Positions 36,841 through 45,414 of a DNA stretch of 64,000 bases are shown piece by piece. The DNA comes from Lachnospiraceae bacterium (GTDB taxonomy: Bacteria > Bacillota > Clostridia > Lachnospirales > Lachnospiraceae), in contig SVDZ01000002.1 in NCBI GenBank assembly GCA_015057625.1, positions 66,865-130,864 on the forward strand, read 5' to 3'. The notes below the pieces were generated by a model. The model saw only the letters and a list, made by a program, of their open reading frames with translations. It did not search any database and was not told the origin of the DNA. Within the stretch, counting starts at the first letter, position 1. The number at the start of each line of letters is the position of its first letter. A program made the translations under genes and the position numbers.

Positions 36841-37077
36841 ATGGCAGTAGCTATGAAAGAGAGAAATCATTCCGCAGAAGCTGCAATTCGGAATGCAATG
36901 TTCCGGAATAACGTTACTGCGAAAGATATCGAGAAACACAAGATAATGTGTGAAAGCACATTCTACAAAAAAAGATTAACTCCAAGGTTATTCACATTGG
37001 AGGATTTTTGGAAATTGAATGAGCTCTTACACTTCAATCAGTATGAAATGGAGATGATATTGGGAAGGAGGTATTGA
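36841..37077 (+). CDS. Putative phage DNA-binding protein, 78 aa
   Basis: A basic, helical protein containing NNVTAKDIEKHKIMCESTFYKKRL and LEDFWKLNELLHFNQ, which looks like a helix-turn-helix with a phage-type arrangement. GGAAGGAGG precedes the ATG by 8 nt. Its stop overlaps the next ATG. Function as regulator is inferred. Confidence 0.7.
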   Translation: MAVAMKERNHSAEAAIRNAMFRNNVTAKDIEKHKIMCESTFYKKRLTPRLFTLEDFWKLNELLHFNQYEMEMILGRRY

Positions 37078-37271
37078 TGGAAGGAGCTATTAACTATCTG
37101 AGGGCGGTTAGCAGGATTTGCAAAGAAAATAGTATGAGATGCGAGTCATGCCCTATTGGAGCAAGTACAGGCGAGAGCGTTAATAGAGCGCTTTGCCCAA
37201 GATTATTAAGTCCTTATCTGTGGGACGACGAAAAGACAACCAATATGGTTAGAGCAAGTAGGAGGTATTGA
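37077..37271 (+). CDS. Small Cys-containing phage protein, 64 aa
   Basis: MEGAINYLRAVSRICKENSM begins a protein with Cys spacing C-x7-C-x2-C and a later LCP, suggesting metal binding. The ATG at 37077 overlaps the previous stop (TGATG) with GGAAGGAGG upstream. Confidence 0.7.
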   Translation: MEGAINYLRAVSRICKENSMRCESCPIGASTGESVNRALCPRLLSPYLWDDEKTTNMVRASRRY

Positions 37272-37468
37272 TGAAAACAATTTACGAACTGATTAAGAAC
37301 GCAGTAATCACAATCTTATTCGGAATAGTGATGTACAGAATTGCACCTGTTAAGTGCGAGTACGTGTTCCAGTATATTATCCTAGCCATTGTGTATCTAT
37401 GGTGGGGGATGAGCATGGTCACTACGTTGGATTGCTTTGTTGAATCAAAAGAAAAAAGGGCAAAGTAA
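37271..37468 (+). CDS. Small phage membrane protein, 65 aa
   Basis: Two hydrophobic helices (about 10-24 and 31-50) and a cationic tail ESKEKRAK. GTAGGAGG precedes the ATG, which again overlaps the prior stop. It could be an exclusion or immunity factor, but nothing in the sequence shows the role. Confidence 0.7.
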   Translation: MKTIYELIKNAVITILFGIVMYRIAPVKCEYVFQYIILAIVYLWWGMSMVTTLDCFVESKEKRAK

Positions 37469-37546
37469 ATAGGAGTTCTACTAAGCCCTTAAGTAAAAAT
37501 ATTACATTTTAATAATATCAGATAATTAGAAGAGAGGAAATAGCTA

Positions 37547-38869
37547 ATGGAAAATATAAAAATAAATAGCTTGGAAATTGAAAATGTCAAAAGGATTAAG
37601 GCAGTTAAATTAGAGCCATCTCAGTCAGGACTGACAATCATTGGTGGAAATAATAATCAGGGTAAAACTTCTGTTTTAGACAGTATCGCCTGGGCACTGG
37701 GCGGCAATAATTTCAGACCGGCAAATGCCACAAGAGAGGGGTCGGTCATTCCGCCTAATATTCACATTACATTAAGTAATGGATTAGTAGTGGAAAGAAA
37801 AGGAAAGAATAGCGATTTAAAAGTAACAGACCCAACAGGGGGGAAAGCAGGGCAGACATTACTTAACAGCTTTATAGAGCAGTTGGCACTTGATTTGCCG
37901 AAATTCATGAATGCAAGCGATAAGGAAAAAGCAGACACATTACTACGAATCATCGGAGTAGGGGAAGAACTGTACAAGTTGGAGGATGAAGAGAAACGTT
38001 TGTACAATGAAAGACTTGTGGTTGGTCGTGTTGCAGATCAGAAAGATAAATTCGCAAAAGAGCAGGAATTCTACGAGGACGCACCGTCAGAGTTAGTCTC
38101 TGCATCAGAACTTATAAAAAAACAGCAGGAAATTCTTGCTAAGAATGGTGAGAATCAGAGAAAAAGAGACAAAGTAGATTTAATTACAAGCCAGCAAACT
38201 ATCAAAGCCGGCAAAATAGCACAGCTTGAGTCACAGATTGCAACGCTGACTACTGCATTGGAAGAAGAAAGAGCTGCCAAAGCAGAGCTTGATAAGGATT
38301 TGGTTATTGCACAGACCGACGCATTATCACTTGTGGACGAATCAACGGAAGAGCTTGAGAGAAATATCGAGCAGATTGAAGAAATTAATCGAAAGGTAAG
38401 AGCTAATCTTGATAAGGCAAAGGCTGAGGATGATGCGAAAGAAGAGAAAAGTAAATATGATGCGTTATCTGCAAAAATTGAAGAGGTTAGAAATGCAAAA
38501 ACAAAACTTCTTGAAAATGCAAATCTTCCACTTCAGGGATTGAGCGTAGATGATGGCGTGCTTATGTATAAAGGACAACCTTGGGATAATATGTCTGGAA
38601 GTGAGCAGCTTATTGTATCCACTGCTATCGTAAGAAAACTCAATCCACAGTGTGGATTCGTGTTGATGGACAAGCTTGAGCAGATGGACATGGATACATT
38701 AAAAGATTTTGGTAACTGGTTAAACAATGAAGGTTTACAGGCTATTGCTACAAGAGTGTCAAAAGGAGATGAGTGCTCAATCATTATTGAAGACGGATAT
38801 GTTGTTGAACAGCCATCAGTTCCTGAAGCACAAGCCCCATCAACTAATTGGAAAGCAGGTGAATTTTAA
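37547..38869 (+). CDS. SMC/SbcC-like AAA ATPase of the phage recombination module
   Basis: The 440-aa protein has Walker A GGNNNQGKTS (near residue 33), a coiled coil (about 180-320), an ABC-type signature NMSGSEQL and a Walker B FVLMDKLEQ, which has Lys where the family catalytic Glu often sits. It resembles RecN/SbcC-type phage ATPases located beside Sak4-type recombinases. It ends in KAGEF and overlaps the next start. Confidence 0.82.
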   Translation: MENIKINSLEIENVKRIKAVKLEPSQSGLTIIGGNNNQGKTSVLDSIAWALGGNNFRPANATREGSVIPPNIHITLSNGLVVERKGKNSDLKVTDPTGGKAGQTLLNSFIEQLALDLPKFMNASDKEKADTLLRIIGVGEELYKLEDEEKRLYNERLVVGRVADQKDKFAKEQEFYEDAPSELVSASELIKKQQEILAKNGENQRKRDKVDLITSQQTIKAGKIAQLESQIATLTTALEEERAAKAELDKDLVIAQTDALSLVDESTEELERNIEQIEEINRKVRANLDKAKAEDDAKEEKSKYDALSAKIEEVRNAKTKLLENANLPLQGLSVDDGVLMYKGQPWDNMSGSEQLIVSTAIVRKLNPQCGFVLMDKLEQMDMDTLKDFGNWLNNEGLQAIATRVSKGDECSIIIEDGYVVEQPSVPEAQAPSTNWKAGEF

Positions 38870-39969
38870 TGAATATTACTACGGGAAAAATTGAAAAAGC
38901 ACAAAAAGTGGTTATTTACGGACCAGAGGGAATAGGAAAAAGCACATTTGCTTCTAAATTTCCACAGCCTCTGTTCATTGATACAGAAGGAAGCACAAGT
39001 TACATGGATATTTCAAGATTTGATAAGCCATCAAGCTTCACTATGTTATTGGAACAGATTAAATATGTCCGTGACCATGTTGAGCTGTGCAAAACGTTAG
39101 TCATTGATACAGCTGATTGGGCAGAACATTTATGCGAGACTGAATTTTGTGCAAAAAAACAGATATCAGGCATTGAGGATATGGGCTATGGAAAAGGTTA
39201 TGTTTACGTAGCTGAAGATTTTGGTAAGATGCTCAATCTTTTAGAAGAGGTTGTGGACAAAGGCATTAATGTTGTAATTACCGCACATGCTCAAATGAGA
39301 AAATTTGAACAGCCAGACGAGTTAGGAGCCTATGATCGCTGGGAACTTAAACTTGCTAAAAAAACAGCACCATTGTTAAAAGAATGGGCGGATTCAGTCC
39401 TTTTTGCAAACTATAAGACAGTTGTAATAAATGTAGATAATCAGGGCGCGCAAAAGGGGAAGAATAAGGCACAGGGTGGAAAAAGAGTAATGTACACCCA
39501 GCATCATCCTTGCTGGGATGCTAAAAACAGATGGGGATTAGCAGATGAGGTTGATTTTGATTATGAAATCATTCGTCAGTTTATTCCATCAGGTGCAGCA
39601 CCAGCTACATCTGTTCCTACTGTTGACAAAGAGAAAAATCCGGCTACTACGAATGAAGCCCCAAAACAGGAAGAACCAAAACAGACTGTATCTCAGGCTC
39701 AAACTCCAGTGCAGCCAAAGAATGATATTCCGAAATCATTGATGGAGTTAATGATTGCCTATAATGTGACGGACGAAGAGATTCAGGCAGCTGTAGCGAG
39801 TAGAGGTTACTACCCAATTGATACTCCAATTTCAAACTATGATGCGAACTTTATTGATGGAGTTTTGGTCGGTGCATGGAATTCTGTGTACAAAATGATT
39901 GCAGAAATGAAGAGCGCAAAAGGCGACTTTGTAAAAATTGGAGAGCAAATGGAAATACCATTTAATTAA
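38869..39969 (+). CDS. Sak4-like RecA-fold ATPase (AAA_24, single-strand annealing protein)
   Basis: The 366-aa protein has Walker A GPEGIGKST (near residue 18) and Walker B LVIDTADW. AAA_24 phage proteins of the Sak4 group act in recombination with an SSB-like partner. The C-terminal third carries a Pro/Gln/Lys-rich linker (about 255-300) and a small helical domain. Its ATG overlaps the previous stop (TAATG). Confidence 0.82.
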   Translation: MNITTGKIEKAQKVVIYGPEGIGKSTFASKFPQPLFIDTEGSTSYMDISRFDKPSSFTMLLEQIKYVRDHVELCKTLVIDTADWAEHLCETEFCAKKQISGIEDMGYGKGYVYVAEDFGKMLNLLEEVVDKGINVVITAHAQMRKFEQPDELGAYDRWELKLAKKTAPLLKEWADSVLFANYKTVVINVDNQGAQKGKNKAQGGKRVMYTQHHPCWDAKNRWGLADEVDFDYEIIRQFIPSGAAPATSVPTVDKEKNPATTNEAPKQEEPKQTVSQAQTPVQPKNDIPKSLMELMIAYNVTDEEIQAAVASRGYYPIDTPISNYDANFIDGVLVGAWNSVYKMIAEMKSAKGDFVKIGEQMEIPFN

Positions 39970-39996
39970 TACAAATAGAAAAGGAGACATAAGAAT

Positions 39997-40458
39997 ATGG
40001 AATTAGAAAGAGAATTTGGATGGGATGACACAATTGAAAATGACTCGGAGTTCGTACTTCTTCCGGAGGGCGAATATCCATTTGAGGTTACTTCTTTTGA
40101 GAGGGCAAGACATAACGGAAGTGAAAAGCTTCCACCATGCAATAAAGCTGTGCTTGCGATTAAAATCACTGCCCCGGATGGAAAAAGTACAACTATTAAT
40201 CACAACTTATTTTTACACAGCAAGACGGAAGGAATGCTATGTGCGTTCTTTACATCGATTGGCCAGAGAAAGAAAGGCGAAAAGATATCAATGAACTGGA
40301 ATCTTGTGCCTGGCTCTAGGGGAAGATGTAAAGTAGGAATTCATACATATAAAAACAAAGATGGAGATGAAAGACAGACTAATCAGATTGTTAGATTTTT
40401 AGAACCATCTTACGGTGATAGTGCAGCTGCACCAACGTTTAAGGCTGGTGAATTTTAA
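39997..40458 (+). CDS. DUF669 single-stranded DNA-binding-like protein
   Basis: The 153-aa protein matches DUF669 (LPEGEYPFEVTSFERARH, FTSIGQ), a family encoded beside Sak4-type recombinases and thought to act like SSB. It ends in FKAGEF, similar to the SMC-like ATPase two genes upstream. AAGGAG precedes the ATG. It overlaps the helicase start. Confidence 0.82.
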   Translation: MELEREFGWDDTIENDSEFVLLPEGEYPFEVTSFERARHNGSEKLPPCNKAVLAIKITAPDGKSTTINHNLFLHSKTEGMLCAFFTSIGQRKKGEKISMNWNLVPGSRGRCKVGIHTYKNKDGDERQTNQIVRFLEPSYGDSAAAPTFKAGEF

Positions 40459-42041
40459 TGGAATTAAGACCTTATCAGAACGAAGCAATGGATTCGGTAT
40501 TTAATGAGTGGGAAGAGGGCAATGCTAAAACATTGCTCGTCCTTCCAACAGGATGCGGAAAGACTATTGTATTCGCAAAAATAACAGAAGAATGCGTTAA
40601 ACAAGGGAAGAGAGTTTTAATTCTTGCACATAGAGGAGAATTGCTAGAACAGGCTGCAGATAAAATAAAAAAAGCAACTGGACTTGAGTGTTCGACAGAA
40701 AAAGCAGAACAAACATGCATCGGCAGTTGGTTTAGGATCACAGTTGGGTCAGTCCAGACTCTGCAACGAGAAAATAGACTTGCTAAATTTAATAAAGATT
40801 TTTTTGACACAATCATTATTGATGAAGCACATCATTGCATATCAGATGGCTATCAAAAGGTATTAAGTCATTTTGACACAGCCAATGTTCTTGGAGTTAC
40901 CGCAACTCCGGACAGAGGTGATATGCGAAATCTTGGAACTTATTTCAATTCTTTGGCTTACGAATACACATTACCAAAAGCTATCAAAGAAGGCTATCTT
41001 ACGCCAATCAAAGCTCAAACAATCCCATTAACTTTAGATTTAAGTTCTGTTAAGCAACAGGCAGGAGATTTCAGTACAAGTGATATTGACACAGCACTGG
41101 ATCCTTATTTGTACCAAATTGCTGAGGAAATGAAAAAATATTGCAGCGACCGAAAGACAGTTGTATTTCTGCCATTAGTTAAAACAAGCCAAAAATTTAG
41201 AGACATTCTAAATGAAAAAGGTTTTAAAGCAGCTGAAGTAAATGGAAGTAGCGACAATAGAGCAGAGGTTCTGAAAGAATTTGAAGAGGATAAATACAAC
41301 GTTCTTTGCAATTCGATGCTTCTTACAGAAGGATGGGATTGCCCATCAGTTGATTGCGTAGTTGTCCTTAGACCAACAAAAGTAAGAGCTTTATATTCGC
41401 AAATGGTAGGGCGTGGAACAAGACTTTATCCAGGAAAGCAAGACTTACTCTTGTTGGATTTTTTGTGGCATACAGAACGCCATGAATTGTGTCACCCAGC
41501 TCATTTGATTTGTGAAAACGAAGAAGTTGCAAATAAAATGACAGAGAATATTGCAGATGCGGCATGTCCGGTTGATTTGGAAGAAGCTGAGCAAACAGCA
41601 CAGCAGGACGTCATTGCTCAAAGAGAAGAAGCACTGGCACAGCAGCTGAAAGAAATGAGACATAGAAAACGTAAGCTGGTTGATCCATTGCAATTTGAAA
41701 TGAGCATACAAGCAGAGGACTTGGCAAATTATGTTCCAGCTTTTGGTTGGGAGATGGGACCAGCAACTAAAAATCAGATAAAAACACTTGAAAAACTGGG
41801 AATTTATCCGGATGAAATTGACAATGCAGGTAAAGCTAAATTAATTCTTGATAAATTATCAGCAAGAAGAGAAGCAGGTCTTACTACTCCTAAACAAATT
41901 AGATTTTTAGAAAGTAAAGGATTCGTAAAAGTAGGTACCTGGCAGTTTGAAACAGCAAAAAAATTAATAGACAGAATAGCAGCAAACGGCTGGAAAATTC
42001 CAAACGGTATTAATCCGGCTACATTCTGCCCTGAGGAATAG
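40458..42041 (+). CDS. DEAD/DEAH-box (SF2) phage helicase
   Basis: The 527-aa protein has Walker A LPTGCGKTI (near residue 29), motif II DEAHH, TATP in motif III and a C-terminal QMVGRGTRLYPGK motif VI. A C-terminal extension of about 120 aa has repeated KQIRFLE-type helices. It probably unwinds DNA for phage replication or recombination. The start overlaps the DUF669 stop in TAATG, with AGGTGA as ribosome binding site. Confidence 0.9.
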   Translation: MELRPYQNEAMDSVFNEWEEGNAKTLLVLPTGCGKTIVFAKITEECVKQGKRVLILAHRGELLEQAADKIKKATGLECSTEKAEQTCIGSWFRITVGSVQTLQRENRLAKFNKDFFDTIIIDEAHHCISDGYQKVLSHFDTANVLGVTATPDRGDMRNLGTYFNSLAYEYTLPKAIKEGYLTPIKAQTIPLTLDLSSVKQQAGDFSTSDIDTALDPYLYQIAEEMKKYCSDRKTVVFLPLVKTSQKFRDILNEKGFKAAEVNGSSDNRAEVLKEFEEDKYNVLCNSMLLTEGWDCPSVDCVVVLRPTKVRALYSQMVGRGTRLYPGKQDLLLLDFLWHTERHELCHPAHLICENEEVANKMTENIADAACPVDLEEAEQTAQQDVIAQREEALAQQLKEMRHRKRKLVDPLQFEMSIQAEDLANYVPAFGWEMGPATKNQIKTLEKLGIYPDEIDNAGKAKLILDKLSARREAGLTTPKQIRFLESKGFVKVGTWQFETAKKLIDRIAANGWKIPNGINPATFCPEE

Positions 42042-42043
42042 AT

Positions 42044-44266
42044 ATGGAAAATAACATTAATTTAATTGAATTACTTGAATATATCCAACCTAGCTCTCTT
42101 GATTATCAAGAATGGATTAATGTTGGTATGGCACTCAAGGAAGCAGGTTACACTGCTTCTGATTGGGATAATTGGAGCAAGCAAGACGGCAGATACCACA
42201 AGGGTGAATGTTTTCGCAAATGGGAAACGTTCAGAGGTACTGCCGTTCCGGTTACGGCCGGTACTATAGTTCAAATGGCAAAGGATAATGGATGGATACC
42301 ACAACGTAAAGAGTATCATGAGTTGGGTTGGAATGACTTAATTGGCGCAAAAGATGATTTAGTGGTGGTCGACTCCGCGTGGATTGAAGGTAAGGACATA
42401 CATGTCCCTACCAATTGGGACCCTGTTAAAGACTTAATAACATACATAGAAACATTGTTTGATTCAACCGAAATAGTTGGGTATGTAACGGAGACATGGG
42501 AGAAAGATGGTAAATACCTGCCAACAAAAGGAAATTGGGACAGAACAGCAGGGGAGCTTATTCAGGCATTAAATAAATGCAAAGGCGATATAGGAGCCGT
42601 TCTTGGAGATTACAAAAAAGAAGCTGGAGCATGGATTAGATTCAATCCACTTGATGGCAAAGGTGTCAGAAATGATAATGTGACCGAATATAAATATGCA
42701 CTTGTAGAATCAGACGCAATGGAGCTTGATAAGCAGAATGCCATTCTTAGAGAATTAGAGCTGCCTATAGCGTGCTTGGTATTCAGTGGAAAAAAGAGTA
42801 TACATGCCATCGTGAAGGTTGATGCTCCAACATATGATGAATACAGAAAGCGAGTTGAATATCTTTATTCTGTCTGCAAGAAAAATGGATTAGTTGTAGA
42901 CACACAGAATAAGAATCCAAGTAGACTTTCAAGAATGCCTGGAGTAGTTCGTGGAGACAGTAAACAATTTCTTATAGATACCAATATTGGAAAAGAGTCT
43001 TGGGAGGAATGGAAAGAATGGATTGAATCAATCAATGATGACCTTCCTGATCCAGAAAGTTTATCGGAACAATGGGAAGATATGCCGGAGCTCGCAGAAC
43101 CGTTAATTGAAGGAGTGCTTAGAAAAGGCCATAAAATGCTTATTGCAGGACCATCAAAAGCAGGTAAGTCATTCGCATTAATAGAGATGTGTATCGCTAT
43201 TGCAGAAGGCTCTAAATGGCTTGAATGGAACTGCACACAAGGTAAGGTGCTATACGTGAATCTGGAATTAGACAGAGCGTCCTGCTTACATAGATTTAAG
43301 GACGTATATAACGCTTTAGGATTGAAGCCTAGCAACTTGGCCAATATAGACATATGGAATCTGAGAGGACGTTCGATACCAATGGATAAACTAGCTCCAA
43401 AGTTGATTAGAAGAGCTGCTAAAAAGGATTATTTGGCTATTGTTATCGACCCTATTTACAAAATCATTACTGGCGATGAAAACTCAGCTGACCAAATGGC
43501 TCATTTTTGCAACCAATTCGACAAGGTATGTACGGAGCTTGGATGCGCGGTTATATATTGCCATCATCATTCAAAGGGTTCCCAAGGCGGTAAGAAATCA
43601 ATGGACAGGGCTTCAGGTTCCGGAGTGTTTGCACGTGATCCGGACGCGCTACTCGACTTAATTGAACTTAAAACAACAGATGCAATCAATGAAAATGCGA
43701 TAAATAACGCAGCATGTAAAGTGTGCATGGAAGTTCTGGAAGAGTATGTAACCGATTGGAAATTCCATGTATCTCAGGACGATATATGTAGCAGCGCGCA
43801 AATGAAGAAAGCTTGCAAAGAGATGCTTAGTGATGACCAATATGATGAATTACTGGAAAGATTAACAGAAAAGAGCGCCGAAGTTTTAAATAGGACAGCA
43901 TGGCGAATCGAAGGGACTCTTAGAGAGTTTCCAAAATTCAGTCCGGTAAACCTGTGGTTTGATTATCCAATACATAAGCAGGACGAATCAGGAGCACTGG
44001 GAGATATCGTTATTGAGAACAGTAAAGGGAGTCCTTGGAAGAAAAATTTTCATAATAAAAAGACTCCGGAAGATAAAAAAAAGGAACGAATTAAAACAGT
44101 AGAACAAAATTATGAAAGTTTAAAGTCATTTGAAGGCGGAAAAGTCACTCTTGCGAATATGGCAGAAGCGATGGGTGTGACTCAAAAAACAATCAAAAAT
44201 AGAATAAAGGAACACGGTGGTTTTTTAATATTGAACAGTGGGGAAATATTAAAAAAAGATGAATAA
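42044..44266 (+). CDS. Phage primase-helicase (PriCT-2 and RepA-like AAA_25)
   Basis: The 740-aa protein begins with a PriCT-2-like domain (YQEWINVGMALKEAGYTASD), then a primase-type segment with YALVESDAM and GKKSIHAIVKVDA (about 200-280), then an AAA_25 ATPase with Walker A AGPSKAGKS (near 372) and IVIDPIYK, and a C-terminal wHTH. It is the main replication initiator candidate. The putative origin repeats start 5 bp after its stop, which supports that role. Confidence 0.88.
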   Translation: MENNINLIELLEYIQPSSLDYQEWINVGMALKEAGYTASDWDNWSKQDGRYHKGECFRKWETFRGTAVPVTAGTIVQMAKDNGWIPQRKEYHELGWNDLIGAKDDLVVVDSAWIEGKDIHVPTNWDPVKDLITYIETLFDSTEIVGYVTETWEKDGKYLPTKGNWDRTAGELIQALNKCKGDIGAVLGDYKKEAGAWIRFNPLDGKGVRNDNVTEYKYALVESDAMELDKQNAILRELELPIACLVFSGKKSIHAIVKVDAPTYDEYRKRVEYLYSVCKKNGLVVDTQNKNPSRLSRMPGVVRGDSKQFLIDTNIGKESWEEWKEWIESINDDLPDPESLSEQWEDMPELAEPLIEGVLRKGHKMLIAGPSKAGKSFALIEMCIAIAEGSKWLEWNCTQGKVLYVNLELDRASCLHRFKDVYNALGLKPSNLANIDIWNLRGRSIPMDKLAPKLIRRAAKKDYLAIVIDPIYKIITGDENSADQMAHFCNQFDKVCTELGCAVIYCHHHSKGSQGGKKSMDRASGSGVFARDPDALLDLIELKTTDAINENAINNAACKVCMEVLEEYVTDWKFHVSQDDICSSAQMKKACKEMLSDDQYDELLERLTEKSAEVLNRTAWRIEGTLREFPKFSPVNLWFDYPIHKQDESGALGDIVIENSKGSPWKKNFHNKKTPEDKKKERIKTVEQNYESLKSFEGGKVTLANMAEAMGVTQKTIKNRIKEHGGFLILNSGEILKKDE

Positions 44267-44270
44267 CACC

Positions 44271-44424
44271 TTGGAAAAACTCGATAAATATTATTTCTCC
44301 CAATTTGGAAATTCTCGATAAATAATCGACTTTTTCCAAAAAAGAAATTCTCGATAAATAATCGATGAAAGCCGATTTGGAAAAAAACTTGGAAATTCTC
44401 GATAAATAATCGACTTTTTCCAAG
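44271..44424. repeat. Iteron array, candidate phage replication origin
   Basis: Four repeats carry the core TCTCGATAAATAATCGA (first copy degenerate near 44280, then 44314, 44350 and 44398). TCGATAAATAATCGA is palindromic, and copies 2 and 4 are further enclosed by TTGGAAA and TTTTTCCAA, giving nested hairpins. The array directly follows the primase-helicase gene. The next AT-rich stretch (44436-44462, ACATATATATACTACG) could be an unwinding element. Confidence 0.75.
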
Positions 44425-44477
44425 TTGGAGGAAAACACATATATATACTACGTATATATATTGGCATTTCCGTAAAC

Positions 44478-44543
44478 GTCAATGTGGAAAGTAGTTGTGC
44501 GTTTACGCTCACGCACAACACAACTCCTTCCACTGACATTGAC
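44478..44543. repeat. Long imperfect palindrome next to the iterons
   Basis: GTCAATGT pairs with ACATTGAC at the ends, and AGTTGTGCG pairs with CGCACAACA further in, with small bulges. A 66-nt cruciform could form. It may be part of the origin or the 5' leader of the RusA gene. Confidence 0.7.
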
Positions 44544-44567
44544 TTAAAGGCGAAAGGAGATTTTGAA

Positions 44568-44966
44568 TTGGAAATTAAATTTTTCATTCCGATGATACCA
44601 CCAACGGTAACTCATCAGGAACATAAAGTATCAACAAAAAATGGTAGGGTTGTTTTTTATGATCCACCAGAACTGAAAGCAGCTAAACAGAAACTGGAAG
44701 CACATCTAGGAAAGTACGTTCCGGAAATAGAATATACAGGACCGGTAAGGCTGTTAGTGAAATGGTGCTTCCCAATCAAAGGAAATCATATAAACGGAGA
44801 ATGGAAATCAAGCAAGCCTGATACAGATAACCTCCAAAAGATGCTCAAGGACGTAATGACTAAGTTGCATTATTGGAAGGATGATGCATTGGTGGTTTCG
44901 GAAATCATAGAAAAATTTTGGGCGGATGTACCAGGAATATATATCTACGTGGAAGAAGTGGAGTGA
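44568..44966 (+). CDS. rusA: RusA-family Holliday junction resolvase
   Basis: The 132-aa protein has the RusA core with KPDTDNLQKMLKDVM carrying the catalytic Asp residues, and FIPMIPPTVTHQE at the N-terminus. It resolves recombination intermediates. I chose TTG at 44568, eight bases after AAAGGAG; upstream in-frame ATG would run through the palindrome. Confidence 0.9.
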   Translation: MEIKFFIPMIPPTVTHQEHKVSTKNGRVVFYDPPELKAAKQKLEAHLGKYVPEIEYTGPVRLLVKWCFPIKGNHINGEWKSSKPDTDNLQKMLKDVMTKLHYWKDDALVVSEIIEKFWADVPGIYIYVEEVE

Positions 44967-44967
44967 T

Positions 44968-45195
44968 ATGACCGAAAAAAGATTAAAGCTATATTATCAG
45001 TTTGTCTGCGATGTATGGAAATTATTTTTTAAATACAGAAATCCAAGAGACAATGACTCGTATTGGGAATTGTTAATGGATGAAGCAGAAAAGCTAACAC
45101 TCAAATATGGGAATACAGAATTTGTTAGAAAAATAACTCTGCAAGTAGTGCTGGAGTTAGAAAAAATATACTTTGAAAAAAAGGATAAACAATGA
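44968..45195 (+). CDS. Hypothetical helical phage protein, 75 aa
   Basis: MTEKRLKLYYQFVCDVWKLF begins a Lys- and Glu-rich helical protein. GGAGTGAT precedes the ATG and it lies 1 bp after rusA. It overlaps the next gene by 4 bp. No family is recognised. Confidence 0.7.
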   Translation: MTEKRLKLYYQFVCDVWKLFFKYRNPRDNDSYWELLMDEAEKLTLKYGNTEFVRKITLQVVLELEKIYFEKKDKQ

Positions 45196-45356
45196 TGATG
45201 AATTCAATTAATAAGCTGCAGATTATTCTTGCAGCAATAAAGAATGGCGAGAAAGCAGCCAAATGTGAATGTGGTGGAAGTATTACTTACAGGACCACCA
45301 ACGGAAGGCTTTCGGCTGCACATTGCGATAAGTGCAGTTGGAAGATGAGAGCATAA
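45192..45356 (+). CDS. Zinc-ribbon-like phage protein, 54 aa
   Basis: MMMNSINKLQIILAAIKNGE begins a short protein with C-x-C-x16-HCDKC metal-binding pairs. AAAGGATAAACA precedes the first ATG. Function unknown. Confidence 0.65.
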   Translation: MMMNSINKLQIILAAIKNGEKAAKCECGGSITYRTTNGRLSAAHCDKCSWKMRA

Positions 45357-45414
45357 TTAATTCGAGAAAGGAGCGGAGCAGCGCGCAAAAGGATATCCGG
45401 CTCCTGAGGGAACA

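Noticed and set aside
36607..36939. 110-aa minus-strand ORF opposite the early small genes
   Set aside because: It lies antisense to plus-strand genes with good ribosome binding sites and has no start signal of its own.
44193..44587. Minus-strand ORFs with repeated VDYLSRIS motifs
   Set aside because: The protein repeats are only the translation of the iteron array; there is no ribosome binding site.
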